DNA from: [Candidatus Thermochlorobacteriaceae] bacterium GBChlB
Lineage (GTDB): Bacteria > Bacteroidota > Chlorobiia > Chlorobiales > Thermochlorobacteraceae
Reading direction: 5' to 3'
Length of the DNA stretch: 64,000 nt
Assembly (NCBI GenBank): GCA_000724175.1
Contig: JPGV01000031.1
Location: 1 to 64,000, forward strand
Shown piece after piece: positions 26,282-36,035 of this stretch. Made by a program: the position numbers and the translations under genes. Each line of letters starts with the position of its first letter. Positions within the stretch are counted from its first letter, which is position 1. The notes under the pieces were generated by a model. It ran no database searches and had not been told where the DNA came from. It saw only the letters and a program-made list of their open reading frames with translations.

Positions 26282-27241
26282 TTAAAGAATCGCGCGCAAA
26301 AACGCGACGCCGAGGCGACAACGAAACAAGTCGTTCTCAAATCGATTATCGCCAGCAATCCAACGGCGAAGTGTGGCAATCAAGAACCCTTTTGCAAACC
26401 CAATGAGCCGCAGGCGCAAGATAAATCTGGCTTTGGCAGGCGAGTAATGTTTGAAACAAAATGCGCTCATGCTTTGAAGCCAAAGTTTTAGTTTGCGCTC
26501 GGCTTTCTCGCGGCTCTCGTTGCCGTAAGAGTAGCCGAAGAGATGCGTGATTTTCGGCGCGGGCAAAAATACAACTTTCCAACCGCTCTCAGCAGCGCGA
26601 TAGCATAAATCGGTGTCCTCAAAATATGCCTCAAACCGCTCGTCATACAAACCGAGTTCACGCGCCAACGCAGTGCGAATAAACAAGCCTGCGCCGACAA
26701 TCATATCGACTTCCTGCGGGCGCGATAAATTTTTCGGTACAGTTCCCAAACGCGGCAATTGCAAAAACGGCAACAAACGATGCAGAAAAAAAATCTCCGC
26801 AAGCTCAACGGTGATGGACGGAAATGAACCAAACGAATGTTGAATCGAACCGTCGGGATTGAGCAAACGCCCGCCGCAAACGCCCACCGTAGGATTGTTA
26901 TCCATAAACCTGACGAACTCATGAAGCACATCGTTCTCGAACACCGTGTCGTTGTTGAGCAATAAAATGTATCGCCCGTTGGCGAAGGGCAGAGCGCGGT
27001 TGTTCGTTTGCGCATATCCGGTATTGACATCGCTCGACACAACTTTCACGTCGGGAAATTTTTCGCGCACGAGTGCAAGGCTGTGGTCGGTCGAGCAATC
27101 GTCGGATAAAATAATTTCAAATGTTGCGGTGCGCGTCTGTGCATAAATCGAGCGAAGGCAGTTCTCTAAAATTTTTTCGCCGTTCCAATTGGCGATGATA
27201 ATCGAGACATCAGGAATGAACACATCGGGCGAGTTTGTCAT
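26282..27241 (-). CDS. Glycosyltransferase family 2
   Basis: A 319-residue GT-A enzyme with IIANWNGEKILENCLRSI at the N terminus, the nucleotide-binding ILSDDCSTDHSL, the DxD-type LLLNNDTVFENDVL and GAGLFIRTALARELGLYDERF, then the FEDTDLCYRA motif. This set is typical of dTDP-rhamnose/dTDP-sugar transferases acting on surface glycans. Its ATG overlaps the stop of the upstream GT4 by four bases. Confidence 0.93.
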   Translation of the reverse strand: MTNSPDVFIPDVSIIIANWNGEKILENCLRSIYAQTRTATFEIILSDDCSTDHSLALVREKFPDVKVVSSDVNTGYAQTNNRALPFANGRYILLLNNDTVFENDVLHEFVRFMDNNPTVGVCGGRLLNPDGSIQHSFGSFPSITVELAEIFFLHRLLPFLQLPRLGTVPKNLSRPQEVDMIVGAGLFIRTALARELGLYDERFEAYFEDTDLCYRAAESGWKVVFLPAPKITHLFGYSYGNESREKAERKLKLWLQSMSAFCFKHYSPAKARFILRLRLIGFAKGFLIATLRRWIAGDNRFENDLFRCRLGVAFLRAIL

Positions 27242-28485
27242 TGGCGATGCGAGGAAATAATTTCGGCATAGTCTGCCTCCAACTGTTCAATCAGCGCATC
27301 TTGATTAAATCGTTTGGCAATAAACGCCGATGCGCCCTGCGAAATGCGCCGCCAAGCGTCGTCATCGGAAAGCAGGGTTTGAATATGCCGTGCGAAGTCG
27401 TCGGGCGATTCTGCAAGAAAGATGCTCTCGCCGTGTTCAGCGCCAATGCCCTCGTTGGCAATCGGTGAAGCAACCGTGGGCAATCCGTAATGAAGTGCAT
27501 AAAACACTTTCATAATCATGCCGCCGCCGACGAGCATCGGCGCGACCATCACGCGGGCTTGCTTGAAATAAGGCATCGCGGATTTCACAAAGCCGTGTAT
27601 GAAAATCGTTTTGCCGTCGTGCAACCGTTGGAGATGGTCTGGTGCGCCGCCACCGACGAGATGAAACTCACTGTTGGGATTCGATGCTTGAATGAGCGGC
27701 AAGACCTTCGAGATGAAAAACAGGACTGCCTCAATGTTTTCTTGTCGATGCATTGCGCCGAGAAATAAAATCATCTGCCGATTGCGCGCCATGTGTTCCG
27801 AAGGTTCGGGAAGCATAAAAATTGACGGGCGCTCGCCGATGTTCAAAGACGAATCGCGTCGCAGCAGATAGGCTTTGTCAAACGCCGACACGGTGTAGAG
27901 CCGCCTGTATCGCTTGTAGGCGCGCGGCTCGGCGAGCGAGAGCAAGCGATAGTTGCTGTAGTAAATCAATTTTTTCAGTCCCAACGGTGCTTGCTCAAAG
28001 CGGCGGTATGCGGGCTTCATATCGACATCGTGCGCAACGGCAACGGCGGGCAACCGCTCAAGATATTTGGACATCAACCGGCTGAGATGCGCCGTTTCAA
28101 CTTGAACAATGTCGGGGTTGAGTATTGAAATCTGTTCCAATGTCTTCTCAATAAATTCCGCTTCGTCGGCTTTCGGCGCTGCACTAAGAAGCCGCTCTGC
28201 GCCCGAGACGGCAGCGCGTAGCGTCGAGAAAAGCCCGCTCGATTCAAATGCCTGCCGTCGTTGCAAATGTGCGCTGATGCTGCTCTCGCGGCTCATAACG
28301 GCGCAAACGACGTCGGCGTGGTGTTTAATCACGTCCAACTGTGCGACTTCCGACGGCTCATACATCGAGGCCAGATAAAGGTGGTGTCTTTGCCCGAATC
28401 GGTAAATGAAACGGAAAATCGCTTCGGCGGTCGCGTGCGGCGCATCGGGATAGGGAAGATACGGCGTAGCAATCAGCACATTCAT
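27238..28485 (-). CDS. Glycosyltransferase family 4 (Glyco_trans_4_4 type)
   Basis: A 415-residue GT-B enzyme. The N terminus MNVLIATPYLPYPDAPHATAEA is a GT4 start and the C-terminal half contains FLGAMHRQENIEAVLFFI, FHLVGGGAPDHLQ and the VAPMLVGGGMIMKVF segment seen in exopolysaccharide glycosyltransferases. The ATG at 28485 gives a four-base overlap with the methyltransferase stop; the longer reading to 28533 is rejected. The stop overlaps the next ATG. Confidence 0.92.
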   Translation of the reverse strand: MNVLIATPYLPYPDAPHATAEAIFRFIYRFGQRHHLYLASMYEPSEVAQLDVIKHHADVVCAVMSRESSISAHLQRRQAFESSGLFSTLRAAVSGAERLLSAAPKADEAEFIEKTLEQISILNPDIVQVETAHLSRLMSKYLERLPAVAVAHDVDMKPAYRRFEQAPLGLKKLIYYSNYRLLSLAEPRAYKRYRRLYTVSAFDKAYLLRRDSSLNIGERPSIFMLPEPSEHMARNRQMILFLGAMHRQENIEAVLFFISKVLPLIQASNPNSEFHLVGGGAPDHLQRLHDGKTIFIHGFVKSAMPYFKQARVMVAPMLVGGGMIMKVFYALHYGLPTVASPIANEGIGAEHGESIFLAESPDDFARHIQTLLSDDDAWRRISQGASAFIAKRFNQDALIEQLEADYAEIISSHRQ

Positions 28486-29201
28486 TGGCGGCGAAGAGGG
28501 CGAAGGTCGACGAAGAAAATCACGCGGTAACACTCACCAAACGACAAGGCAGAGTCAAAGAGCGAAAAGACGCGGCTGTAAGAAAAGAGGCGCTGAGAAA
28601 CAGTCGAGGGATTCAACCACGCCCGCGCTTCCCATTCGCGCACCGATAAATTATAGTTTTTGATTTGTCGAATAAACGCACTTTTTCCTCTCGCGCCAAA
28701 CGCAGAAAGTATCGTTTGTTTGATGTCGTCGGCGTCGGGCAATCCATATTGAACATGTTCAATGAGAAACGGGTGTCGGACGCCGTTTTTTCTAAAATAA
28801 AGTGCGTCAATTTTTTTATCGTGTGCTTCCGATGCCTTGCCGACAGGAACAGCCAGAAAGAGCGATCGCCTGCAAACCCTTGCCAATTCAGCGACGGCGG
28901 TCGGTCGGTCTTTCGGCGGCACATGTTCCAGCATATCGGTTGAAACGACGACATCGAAAGAGTCATCGGCAAATGGAAGCGTGGTTCCTGTAAGTTGAAC
29001 GGGCAAAAGGTTCGGGTGAATGGGCTCCGAGAACTCAATATCCGCGCCAGTGATTCGGTGATTTAAGTATCGCGCAATGCCTTCCGAGCCGCTTCCGACT
29101 TCGAGCAAATTTTCATACGTGCCGAGTCGTTGCAATTCACGCAGAATCGGCATGTATCGAATGTTGGTATCGATGCCCGATGTGAGCGTTCTAAGAAGCA
29201 T
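28482..29201 (-). CDS. Class I SAM-dependent methyltransferase
   Basis: A 239-residue methyltransferase with SAM motif I LLEVGSGSEGIARYL, post-I ADIEFSEPIHP and motif IV FDVVVSTDMLEHVPPKDR. It lacks any rRNA or protein-target marker; its position inside the polysaccharide operon suggests methylation of a sugar or of a lipid-linked intermediate. ATG 29201 is used, overlapping the end of the polymerase gene by 11 bases. The TTG at 29219 is an alternative. Confidence 0.88.
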   Translation of the reverse strand: MLLRTLTSGIDTNIRYMPILRELQRLGTYENLLEVGSGSEGIARYLNHRITGADIEFSEPIHPNLLPVQLTGTTLPFADDSFDVVVSTDMLEHVPPKDRPTAVAELARVCRRSLFLAVPVGKASEAHDKKIDALYFRKNGVRHPFLIEHVQYGLPDADDIKQTILSAFGARGKSAFIRQIKNYNLSVREWEARAWLNPSTVSQRLFSYSRVFSLFDSALSFGECYRVIFFVDLRPLRRQ

Positions 29202-30612
29202 GGGCGGATTGTTTTTCAAAAAAAGCGATGGCGGCGAAGAGAAGCGCGTTCAGAAAATTTGTGTTGATATACGTCAGTATCGGCGACGTAATGGAGCAGA
29301 TGAGAAATGCGACAAGCGTTCCAATAGACGACAACAAAATCATTCTCTTCGTCGGTGATACAGATTGTCTGAACAGTTTGAAGCCTTGAAAAACCGCGCC
29401 GAGCCAGAGCGCCATAAGCGCGATGAAGCCAACCAAGCCGGATTTGTGCAAGGCTTGCGCGTAGTTGTTGTGAATAAACCACCAATCGATAATCCCCTCT
29501 TTGGTATTGACATCGCCGAATTTATAGACGGCGACCGTGCCGCCTGCGCCCGCGCCGAAAAACGGATGCAACGGAAATTCGTTCAAGACGGAAATGACTT
29601 CCAAGATTCGCTCTGTGCTGCTGATGTCCAAATCGCCGACGACAGCCGAGCCGCGATAAGTGGTCAGGTTGACGAATTTATCAATTGAAAATCCCAGTGC
29701 GAGCGAGCCGAAAAATACAACAGCGGATAAAACGCCGACGCTCAATAACAAACGCAACGACTGTTTATTGCCGAGCGCAAGCAGTATGACAATCAAGCCG
29801 ACGAAAAATCCCAAATACAATCCGCGCGTGAAGGTGATGAAAATGCCGCCGAGCATAACGAGCAGCACGAAGAACAATGTTTTGCGGCGCGATGAATAGT
29901 CAGCGACGAGCAACATTGAAACGACCATGAGCGTTGCGCCGACGAGCAAAAACGAAATGCCGGAATTGTAGCGAGCAAAATTCCTCAGAAGCGCATCATC
30001 GAGAAATCCGACGAGCGCAAAGACAAACGAAACGCCGACGAACAGGTGAAAGGCGGCATCGACGTCGTCCGATGTTTTCATAAACCAAAGGTAAACCCAG
30101 AAGAGCGAGAGGTAAAGAAAGTCGCGCAGGTCGCCCAAGATAAACGAAAATTTATTGCCGTTCAAAAATCCGACGACGAGTGAGATGAAAAACGCCGCGC
30201 TGTAAAAGAAAAACAGTTTTTCAGTTAAGCTAAATCTGAGCGTTAGGGAAGAGCGTGCTTGAACGAGTTGTTCTTTTAGGGCGACGGCGAAAAGAAACAG
30301 CATCGCAAAGTCCTGCGGATACGCGCCGCCGATGCTGATAGGCTTGCTAAAATGACGCTCTGAAATCGGAATCGCGGGACTGACGATAAGAAAGCAGCAG
30401 AGCAGCGTGAAATAAAGCGAGCGAAACGAAAACGCATTGAAGAACCCAACGCCGAAAACAAAGGCGACGGCAATAATTGGCAGCAACGGTTGAAAAAATA
30501 CGCTGGCGCCCAAAAGCGACACAAGCGCAATAAGCAGCATAAACATCGCCGTTTGGTTTGGCGGCGATGACGTTATCGTAGGCTGAACAGTTTGCGCAGA
30601 AGTTGAAACCAT
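29191..30612 (-). CDS. O-antigen ligase/polymerase family membrane protein (Wzy-like)
   Basis: A 473-residue polytopic membrane protein with about eleven to twelve hydrophobic helices. Its large extracytoplasmic loop between late helices has the recurring ligase/polymerase pattern, ending IDWWFIHNNYAQALHKSGLVGF, typical of Wzy and WaaL. In a capsule operon it is more likely the polymerase. Its ATG lies inside the end of the chain-length regulator gene (40-base overlap); a later ATG at 30546 is possible. Confidence 0.88.
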   Translation of the reverse strand: MVSTSAQTVQPTITSSPPNQTAMFMLLIALVSLLGASVFFQPLLPIIAVAFVFGVGFFNAFSFRSLYFTLLCCFLIVSPAIPISERHFSKPISIGGAYPQDFAMLFLFAVALKEQLVQARSSLTLRFSLTEKLFFFYSAAFFISLVVGFLNGNKFSFILGDLRDFLYLSLFWVYLWFMKTSDDVDAAFHLFVGVSFVFALVGFLDDALLRNFARYNSGISFLLVGATLMVVSMLLVADYSSRRKTLFFVLLVMLGGIFITFTRGLYLGFFVGLIVILLALGNKQSLRLLLSVGVLSAVVFFGSLALGFSIDKFVNLTTYRGSAVVGDLDISSTERILEVISVLNEFPLHPFFGAGAGGTVAVYKFGDVNTKEGIIDWWFIHNNYAQALHKSGLVGFIALMALWLGAVFQGFKLFRQSVSPTKRMILLSSIGTLVAFLICSITSPILTYINTNFLNALLFAAIAFFEKQSAHAS

Positions 30613-31838
30613 TGGGCGTCGGACGATTTACGAAGTTCATGCTGTAAAACGACGAGCGAGATCGAGAGCAACAGCCCGCCTGCAAACCCGAAGGCAATGA
30701 TAAGGGCGCGTTTGGGTTTGTCTTTCCATTCCGGCACATAGCCCTTGTCCAAAACCAAGAGCGTCGGCGTGTCGCGTGCTTCCTGCAACTTGGCTTGTTC
30801 ATATTGCGGCACAACGAACTCGACGATTTTCGTCTGCAAAAGAACCTCTCGATAAAGTCGCAAATACGCCATTCCCAAATCGGGCATTTTGGCGAGCGGG
30901 ATAATCAAATCAGAGTTTAAGCCGCCGGCTTCGAACTTGCGCACTTGGCGGCGCAACTCGGCGGCTTTGTCGCGCGCCTGCAAAACTTCGGGGTGGTTTT
31001 CGCCTAAACTTTTTCGAATTACATTGTATTCCACTTCGCCTTGAATCGCCAAGGCTTCTACCTGCGCAGAGGCTTCCAGACTTGCTTTGACTTGCTCGCG
31101 CACTTCGCCGACACGATATTTTTTCTGAAACTCATTCAAGCGTTCTTCAGCGAGCTTCAAATCAGCTTGTGCATCGGCGTAGCGCTTCTCGATAAACTTG
31201 CGTTGATAGCGCGCGTTCTCGGTCGAAAGGTCGCGGTTGATGCTGTCAATCATGGAGACGATAAAATTGGTCATCTCGGCAGCTTTAACTGAATCGCCCT
31301 TGAAATAAGCCGTGATGGTAATTGTATTGTTGCGGTTGTTTTTGAACGTGATGTTCTTGTCAAGCTCATCGAGCGTTTTCTTGATGGGTTCGCGAGTGTC
31401 TTTGTCGTCGAATTCATATTGCTTGACGAGGTCGAAGCGTTCAATCACGGCAAGTCGCAGGCGTCGGCTGTCGAAGATGGCTTCATAGCGGTCAATATCT
31501 TCGCTAAGCTTGCCTTTTCCCAAAACGCTTTCCGCTGCACTGCCAAGTCCGCCGCCAAGTCCGCTGGTGCCACCCAAAACTTTCGAGAGCCCTAACAAAT
31601 CGCTTTGCGGTGGCACGAGTATCGTCGCAGAGGACTTATACCATGGGGCGAGCAAAAAACTAACGACGGTGGCGACAAGTGTCGAGAAGAGCGTGCCAAA
31701 GACAATAAATCGCCGCCACGGATAAATAGCTGTGAGGTATTCAATCAATAACGAGGGCGACGGAGTGGCATGACCGTTGCCGAAAGGCTCGCCTTGCGCA
31801 GTAGTGCTGGATTGAGAAAGTTGTTCTTGCATCGTCAT
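30573..31838 (-). CDS. Wzz/GNVR polysaccharide chain-length regulator
   Basis: A 421-residue inner-membrane protein with two membrane helices near the ends (about 43-63 and 378-398) and a large periplasmic coiled coil between, including the Wzz domain (YKSSATILVPPQSDLLGL) and the GNVR-like region near 330-370. It lacks the C-terminal tyrosine-kinase domain present in Wzc, and no separate kinase gene is seen. It starts three bases after the upstream SLBB stop. It controls length of the polymer. Confidence 0.9.
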   Translation of the reverse strand: MTMQEQLSQSSTTAQGEPFGNGHATPSPSLLIEYLTAIYPWRRFIVFGTLFSTLVATVVSFLLAPWYKSSATILVPPQSDLLGLSKVLGGTSGLGGGLGSAAESVLGKGKLSEDIDRYEAIFDSRRLRLAVIERFDLVKQYEFDDKDTREPIKKTLDELDKNITFKNNRNNTITITAYFKGDSVKAAEMTNFIVSMIDSINRDLSTENARYQRKFIEKRYADAQADLKLAEERLNEFQKKYRVGEVREQVKASLEASAQVEALAIQGEVEYNVIRKSLGENHPEVLQARDKAAELRRQVRKFEAGGLNSDLIIPLAKMPDLGMAYLRLYREVLLQTKIVEFVVPQYEQAKLQEARDTPTLLVLDKGYVPEWKDKPKRALIIAFGFAGGLLLSISLVVLQHELRKSSDAQWFQLLRKLFSLR

Positions 31839-31841
31839 AAG

Positions 31842-33581
31842 TTATGGCTGTCGGAACACTTGAAATATCAACAGGGCAAGCGTCGCAACGGTCGAGACAA
31901 TTGTTACGACGGGCGTGATTTCGAGCATCTGTTGCGAAAACGTTTTTTGAAATTTCTTCGGCACGAAAATCCAATCGCCCGACTCAACCGTCGTTTCGTG
32001 AGCAAATTTCCAATCATAGCTGCCTGCTTTGAGAATACGCACATCGCCTGTCGACTCATTCGTCTCGCCGCCTGATAGCGCAATATAGGTTTTGTAAGAT
32101 TGTCCTGCTGTAAATTTCACATAGCCCGGATTAGCGACCTGCCCGAAGACATAGACGGTGCCAGCGTCGCGCGGGACGATAATCAAATCGCCGTCTTCCA
32201 AAACAACGGTTGACCCATTGGGCGAGTTGAGCGTTCTGAAATCGGCGGAAACATAGTTGCGCCGCGCGCCAAGCTCGAGGTTAAAGTTGGCGATTTCTTC
32301 GGCGTCTAAGTCGCCCGCGCGAATGAGTTGCGAGCGAATAAACTCCAAATCTTGCGGCGCGTTGGCCGGCAGCGGCACGCCTTCCTCCGTCTTTGGCTTT
32401 CGAAAAATGCGCGCGCCTGAAAGCAACGCCTCTTTTGTAAATCCGCCCGCCAAGGCAATAACTTCTTGCAGGGTTGTCTTTTGAGACTCAATCGCAAAAA
32501 AGCCTGGATACATGACGGCGCCGCGCACCGTTACGTTGCCGATTCGCGAGAGTTCTTTCAAACGAACTTGAACGCGGTCGTGTGGCTTGAGCGCAATATC
32601 GGGCGAATCCCCGGCAAGAATTTTAGACAAATTGACGTCGAGTTTCTCAAAACCTTGTTCGGTTCGACGCGTGATTTGAACATGCTCTAAGTCAGCGTTT
32701 TTCGTTGCGCCGAGCGAGAGCTTGTAGAGTGTCGAAAGACTGTCGTTCTTCGAATACTCATAGAGCGCAGGTAATTGCACCGCGCCGTTGATGCCGACAA
32801 GTTCCATGTTCTCTAATTGAAGGTTTGGCACTTGAATCACATCGCCTTCGCGCAACCGCGGATTGAACTGCCTATCTCCCGTTAAAAAATATCGTATCAA
32901 ATCGACTTGCTCGAGGCTACCGTCTTTGCGCTTAATGGTGATGTTGCGTAGCGAGGCTTGTGTGGCGTTAGGCGTTTCGGGATAAAGCCGTCGCGCAACA
33001 GCAGCTTGTGCCGGGTCGGGCTGAGAGGCAGCGCCAGAATTGGCTTGATAAAAAATCTTATCTGCGCGGTCGAGCGGCGTGGCGACCTGCTGCCCTTGCA
33101 GTTTGACGGCGCCAGTAATCATTACAAAAAACGTGCGCGGCTGGTGCAGTGAGATAGAAATGTCCGACGTCTTGTATTGCTTGAAAGAGGCTGTTTCAAT
33201 CACCTTGCGAATTTCCGAAAGCGTTTTCCCGCTGACGGCAAACGCGCCGACTGTCCTGAGCGAAAGCGTGCCTTCGGGCGAGACCATGCCGCGCAGCGAG
33301 AGCGGAAACGTGCCGTAAAGATTGACCTCGACGACATCGCCTGCGCCCAGCACATACTCGTCGGGATTGATGGTTTCTTCAAGCGGAATGCTTTGAAAGG
33401 TCTCCGGTGAAAGGTTCAAGAGCCCGAGTCGGTCGGCGGCGGTCTGCCCTTTGCTAAACGATGAGAAATAGCTGTTCATCATTGAACTGCGGCGCTCGTC
33501 TGCGCCCGATGAACTTGACGATTGACCATAAACAGGGGTAGCCGCGCAACAGAGCGCAAGCATCATGAGATAGCGAGTCAT
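31842..33581 (-). CDS. Polysaccharide export protein with SLBB domains (Wza-like)
   Basis: A 579-residue exported protein with signal peptide MTRYLMMLALCCAATPVYG, a poly-export domain (DEYVLGAGDVVEVNLYGTF), then several SLBB beta-grasp domains (such as VTVRGAVMYPGFFAIE and YVFGQVANPGYVKFTAG). The C terminus carries a hydrophobic helix (TPVVTIVSTVATLALLIFQV) like the helical barrel by which Wza crosses the outer membrane, although it could anchor it in the inner membrane. It begins the ten-gene operon; the 218-bp region ahead of it is shared with the divergent usp gene. Confidence 0.93.
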   Translation of the reverse strand: MTRYLMMLALCCAATPVYGQSSSSSGADERRSSMMNSYFSSFSKGQTAADRLGLLNLSPETFQSIPLEETINPDEYVLGAGDVVEVNLYGTFPLSLRGMVSPEGTLSLRTVGAFAVSGKTLSEIRKVIETASFKQYKTSDISISLHQPRTFFVMITGAVKLQGQQVATPLDRADKIFYQANSGAASQPDPAQAAVARRLYPETPNATQASLRNITIKRKDGSLEQVDLIRYFLTGDRQFNPRLREGDVIQVPNLQLENMELVGINGAVQLPALYEYSKNDSLSTLYKLSLGATKNADLEHVQITRRTEQGFEKLDVNLSKILAGDSPDIALKPHDRVQVRLKELSRIGNVTVRGAVMYPGFFAIESQKTTLQEVIALAGGFTKEALLSGARIFRKPKTEEGVPLPANAPQDLEFIRSQLIRAGDLDAEEIANFNLELGARRNYVSADFRTLNSPNGSTVVLEDGDLIIVPRDAGTVYVFGQVANPGYVKFTAGQSYKTYIALSGGETNESTGDVRILKAGSYDWKFAHETTVESGDWIFVPKKFQKTFSQQMLEITPVVTIVSTVATLALLIFQVFRQP

Positions 33582-33799
33582 TGAATCGCGTTAAAATTTC
33601 AGTGAAACACAAGATAGAAAACCGTTGCGACTTTTACAGGGCTGGGCGTGTCTCCGAGTCGCTTCCCGAACTTGCTCGGCGGAATCTGCGCCATCTTTCC
33701 AAAGGCAGAATGGTTGCTAATTTGGCGGGACGAGATTTTTTTTCAAAATTCCGTCAGCGCAATACCGCGCTATCTAACTATCATTGTTGAGGAGTAACT

Positions 33800-34681
33800 A
33801 TGAAAAACATTCTCGTTCCAACCGATTTTTCCGAGCATTCCACATGGGCGCTTGAAGTGGCGATAATGCTCGCCAAACGAACCGACGCCGCAATTCACCT
33901 CTTGCACGTCGTCGATGTGCCAACCTACACCTTCAACGCCGCATACGAGCGTTTGGCAATGCAGAAGCGTCAGGAGTTGCTCGCAGAGACATCAAAACAA
34001 CTTGCGGAACTGGCTGAGTCGACTGCGGCACAGGGCGTCAAGTTCAACCATGTTCTCGAACAAGGCACAACCTATAAGCTCATCGTCGAGACCGCCGACG
34101 CCAATAACTGCGACGTGATTGTAATGGGAACGCACGGCATTAGCGGCTTAAAAAAGCTCTTCATCGGCTCGACGACCGAGCGCGTGATTCATACCGCCAA
34201 TTGTCCCGTGCTCAGCATTCGACAACAAGTGAGCAAGGTCGATATCAAGCAATTGGTGTTTGCATCAAACTTTTTCGGCGAAGTCATTGAGGTCTTTCCG
34301 AAAGTGTATGCGTTTGCGCAAGCCTTTGACGCCAAACTGCAGTTGGTCAGAATTAACACGCCCGGCAACTTCGAGACCACGCGGTTTATCAACAAACAGG
34401 TGCGCGAGTTCGTCAAACTTTGCCACATAAAAAACTACGAGATGACGATTTACAACGACAATACCGAAGAAGAAGGTGTGTTGAACTTTGCCGAAGATGT
34501 GAGCGCCGACCTGATTGCGATTGCCACGCATGAGCGCACAACGCTCTCGCACCTCATCAATCCAAGTGTCGCGGAAGGCTTATCGGAGCGCGCCGCACTG
34601 CCGATTTTGACGGTCAAAATCACTGCGCCATCGCTCAAATACGAGTTGAGCCGCGTCGATCGCGTCTACGGCATGGCATAA
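33800..34681 (+). CDS. Universal stress protein, tandem UspA domains
   Basis: A 293-residue protein with two Usp domains. The first (about 1-145) keeps the ATP-binding motif GTHGISGLKKLFIGSTTERV; the second (about 150-280) has a weaker ATHERTTLSHLINPS version. The start has a clear GAGGAG ribosome-binding site seven bases upstream of ATG 33800. It stands alone in a gap between the polysaccharide operon and a convergent MFS gene. It probably binds ATP and accompanies stress or slow growth; no partner is evident. Confidence 0.93.
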   Translation: MKNILVPTDFSEHSTWALEVAIMLAKRTDAAIHLLHVVDVPTYTFNAAYERLAMQKRQELLAETSKQLAELAESTAAQGVKFNHVLEQGTTYKLIVETADANNCDVIVMGTHGISGLKKLFIGSTTERVIHTANCPVLSIRQQVSKVDIKQLVFASNFFGEVIEVFPKVYAFAQAFDAKLQLVRINTPGNFETTRFINKQVREFVKLCHIKNYEMTIYNDNTEEEGVLNFAEDVSADLIAIATHERTTLSHLINPSVAEGLSERAALPILTVKITAPSLKYELSRVDRVYGMA

Positions 34682-34753
34682 TGAAAACGAGGTGAATAGA
34701 ACTCGCCTTCCGCCTCTGATGAATTGACCGAAAAGAAATGGGGGCGGTTAAGA

Positions 34754-35950
34754 TTACCGCGTCGTTGAGACAGCGGGCGCAAACGATTTGTCAAAAAGAC
34801 TTGCGGCGAGAACTGCGCCTAACACCAATGCCGCGCCGCCTACCCAATATGGTGCGTGGTAATCGAGTGCGTAAAACAAACTGCCTGAAAAAGGACCGGT
34901 AATGCGCGCCAGCGACCCAATGCTCTGTGCAATGCCAAGCGTCTCGCCCTGTTCCTCTGGCGGCGTATAAAGGGAAATGAGTGCCGTATTTACAGGCGTA
35001 ACCAAGCCGTTGCCTACGGCCAAAAAAATCAACCCAATTAAGCCGATGGAAAACATCAAACTCGTCGGAATGTAGGGCAGAAGTAAAATGCCCGCCAACA
35101 TCAGCACAACGCCGGCCAAAAGCAATGCACGTTCGCCAAATTGTTTGGAAAACCTGCCAATCAAGCCGCCTTGCACAATGACCGAAACAATGCCAATGAA
35201 CGAAAACAAATACCCGATGTGTTCGTCCGTCATTGCATAATGCTCTTTCCAAAGGAGCGGCACGGAGATTTGCATATTGACGAACGCAAAGATAAAACAA
35301 AAACTAATCACCATCAGCCGATTCACCGCTGGACGCCGCAGCGCCTCGAGAAAGCCATGCGCATTGAATACCTTGAACGACGCGCCGTCCGTCTTGCGCT
35401 CTTTAAGCGATTCGGGCAAAAGAAAATACGCGAGCAACAAGTCAATAAACGTGAACGCGGCTGCGGTATAGCCGACGACGTCTGTGCCATAAGCAGTCTT
35501 GATGAACCCGCCGAGCGGCGGACCGAGAACAAAGCCGAGTCCAAATGCCGCACCGAGAATGCCGAGATACTTCGAGCGTGTGTCTTTGGTGGAAATGTCG
35601 GTGATATACGCTTGCGTAACTGACACATTTGCCGAGCCAATGCCCGCCAACACCCGCGAAACAAGGAGTAGCCAGATTGAATGCGCTTGTGAAAAAATCA
35701 AATAGGAAACGACCGATGTGGCAACGCTGGACAAAATAATCGGGCGACGACCAACTGTGTCGCTAAACGTGCCCCAAATTGGCGACGAAAAAAACTGCAT
35801 CACCGAATACGCTGCCGCGCACAAGCCTATCAGAAACGGCGACGCGCCCAGCTCACGCGCGTAGTTCGGCAAAAGTGGCAGCACAATCCCGAAGCCGATG
35901 AGGTCAAGAAAAACCGTGAAAAATAAAATGGCAAGCGGAGACGACTTCAT
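34754..35950 (-). CDS. MFS transporter, TetA/DHA1 drug antiporter family
   Basis: A 398-residue major-facilitator with twelve predicted helices. The N-terminal half has the motif A-like GTFSDTVGRRPI and the antiporter motif C GFVLGPPLGGFI, both typical of the DHA1 drug:H+ antiporters such as TetA. Substrate cannot be told. A -10-like TATCTTCG lies 31 bases before the start. It converges with usp and is separated from adk by a terminator. Confidence 0.9.
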   Translation of the reverse strand: MKSSPLAILFFTVFLDLIGFGIVLPLLPNYARELGASPFLIGLCAAAYSVMQFFSSPIWGTFSDTVGRRPIILSSVATSVVSYLIFSQAHSIWLLLVSRVLAGIGSANVSVTQAYITDISTKDTRSKYLGILGAAFGLGFVLGPPLGGFIKTAYGTDVVGYTAAAFTFIDLLLAYFLLPESLKERKTDGASFKVFNAHGFLEALRRPAVNRLMVISFCFIFAFVNMQISVPLLWKEHYAMTDEHIGYLFSFIGIVSVIVQGGLIGRFSKQFGERALLLAGVVLMLAGILLLPYIPTSLMFSIGLIGLIFLAVGNGLVTPVNTALISLYTPPEEQGETLGIAQSIGSLARITGPFSGSLFYALDYHAPYWVGGAALVLGAVLAASLFDKSFAPAVSTTR

Positions 35951-35980
35951 GAACTACAAAAGTGAATGAAAGGATATGCG

Positions 35981-35988
35981 CGAAGATA
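35981..35988 (-). promoter_or_regulatory. Candidate -10 element of the MFS gene
   Basis: Minus-strand TATCTTCG, 31 bases before the MFS start and directly downstream of the adk terminator. It fits the TAnnTTCG variant seen before the SDR gene. No convincing -35 partner. Confidence 0.3.
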
Positions 35989-36024
35989 CAAAAAGCGAGC
36001 CGTTCCAACGGACAGCCCGCTTTG
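35989..36024 (-). terminator. Intrinsic terminator downstream of adk
   Basis: On the minus strand, twelve bases after the adk stop, an interrupted stem (AAAGCGGGC ... GCTCGCTTT, inner perfect CCGTT/AACGG around GG) is followed by a run of five T. Separates adk from the MFS transporter. Confidence 0.65.
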
Positions 36025-36035
36025 CTGAACGCACG

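Noticed and set aside
33581-33790. 69-codon frame between the SLBB and usp genes
   Set aside because: It begins with a non-ATG codon opposite the SLBB start, has no family character and covers the shared promoter region.
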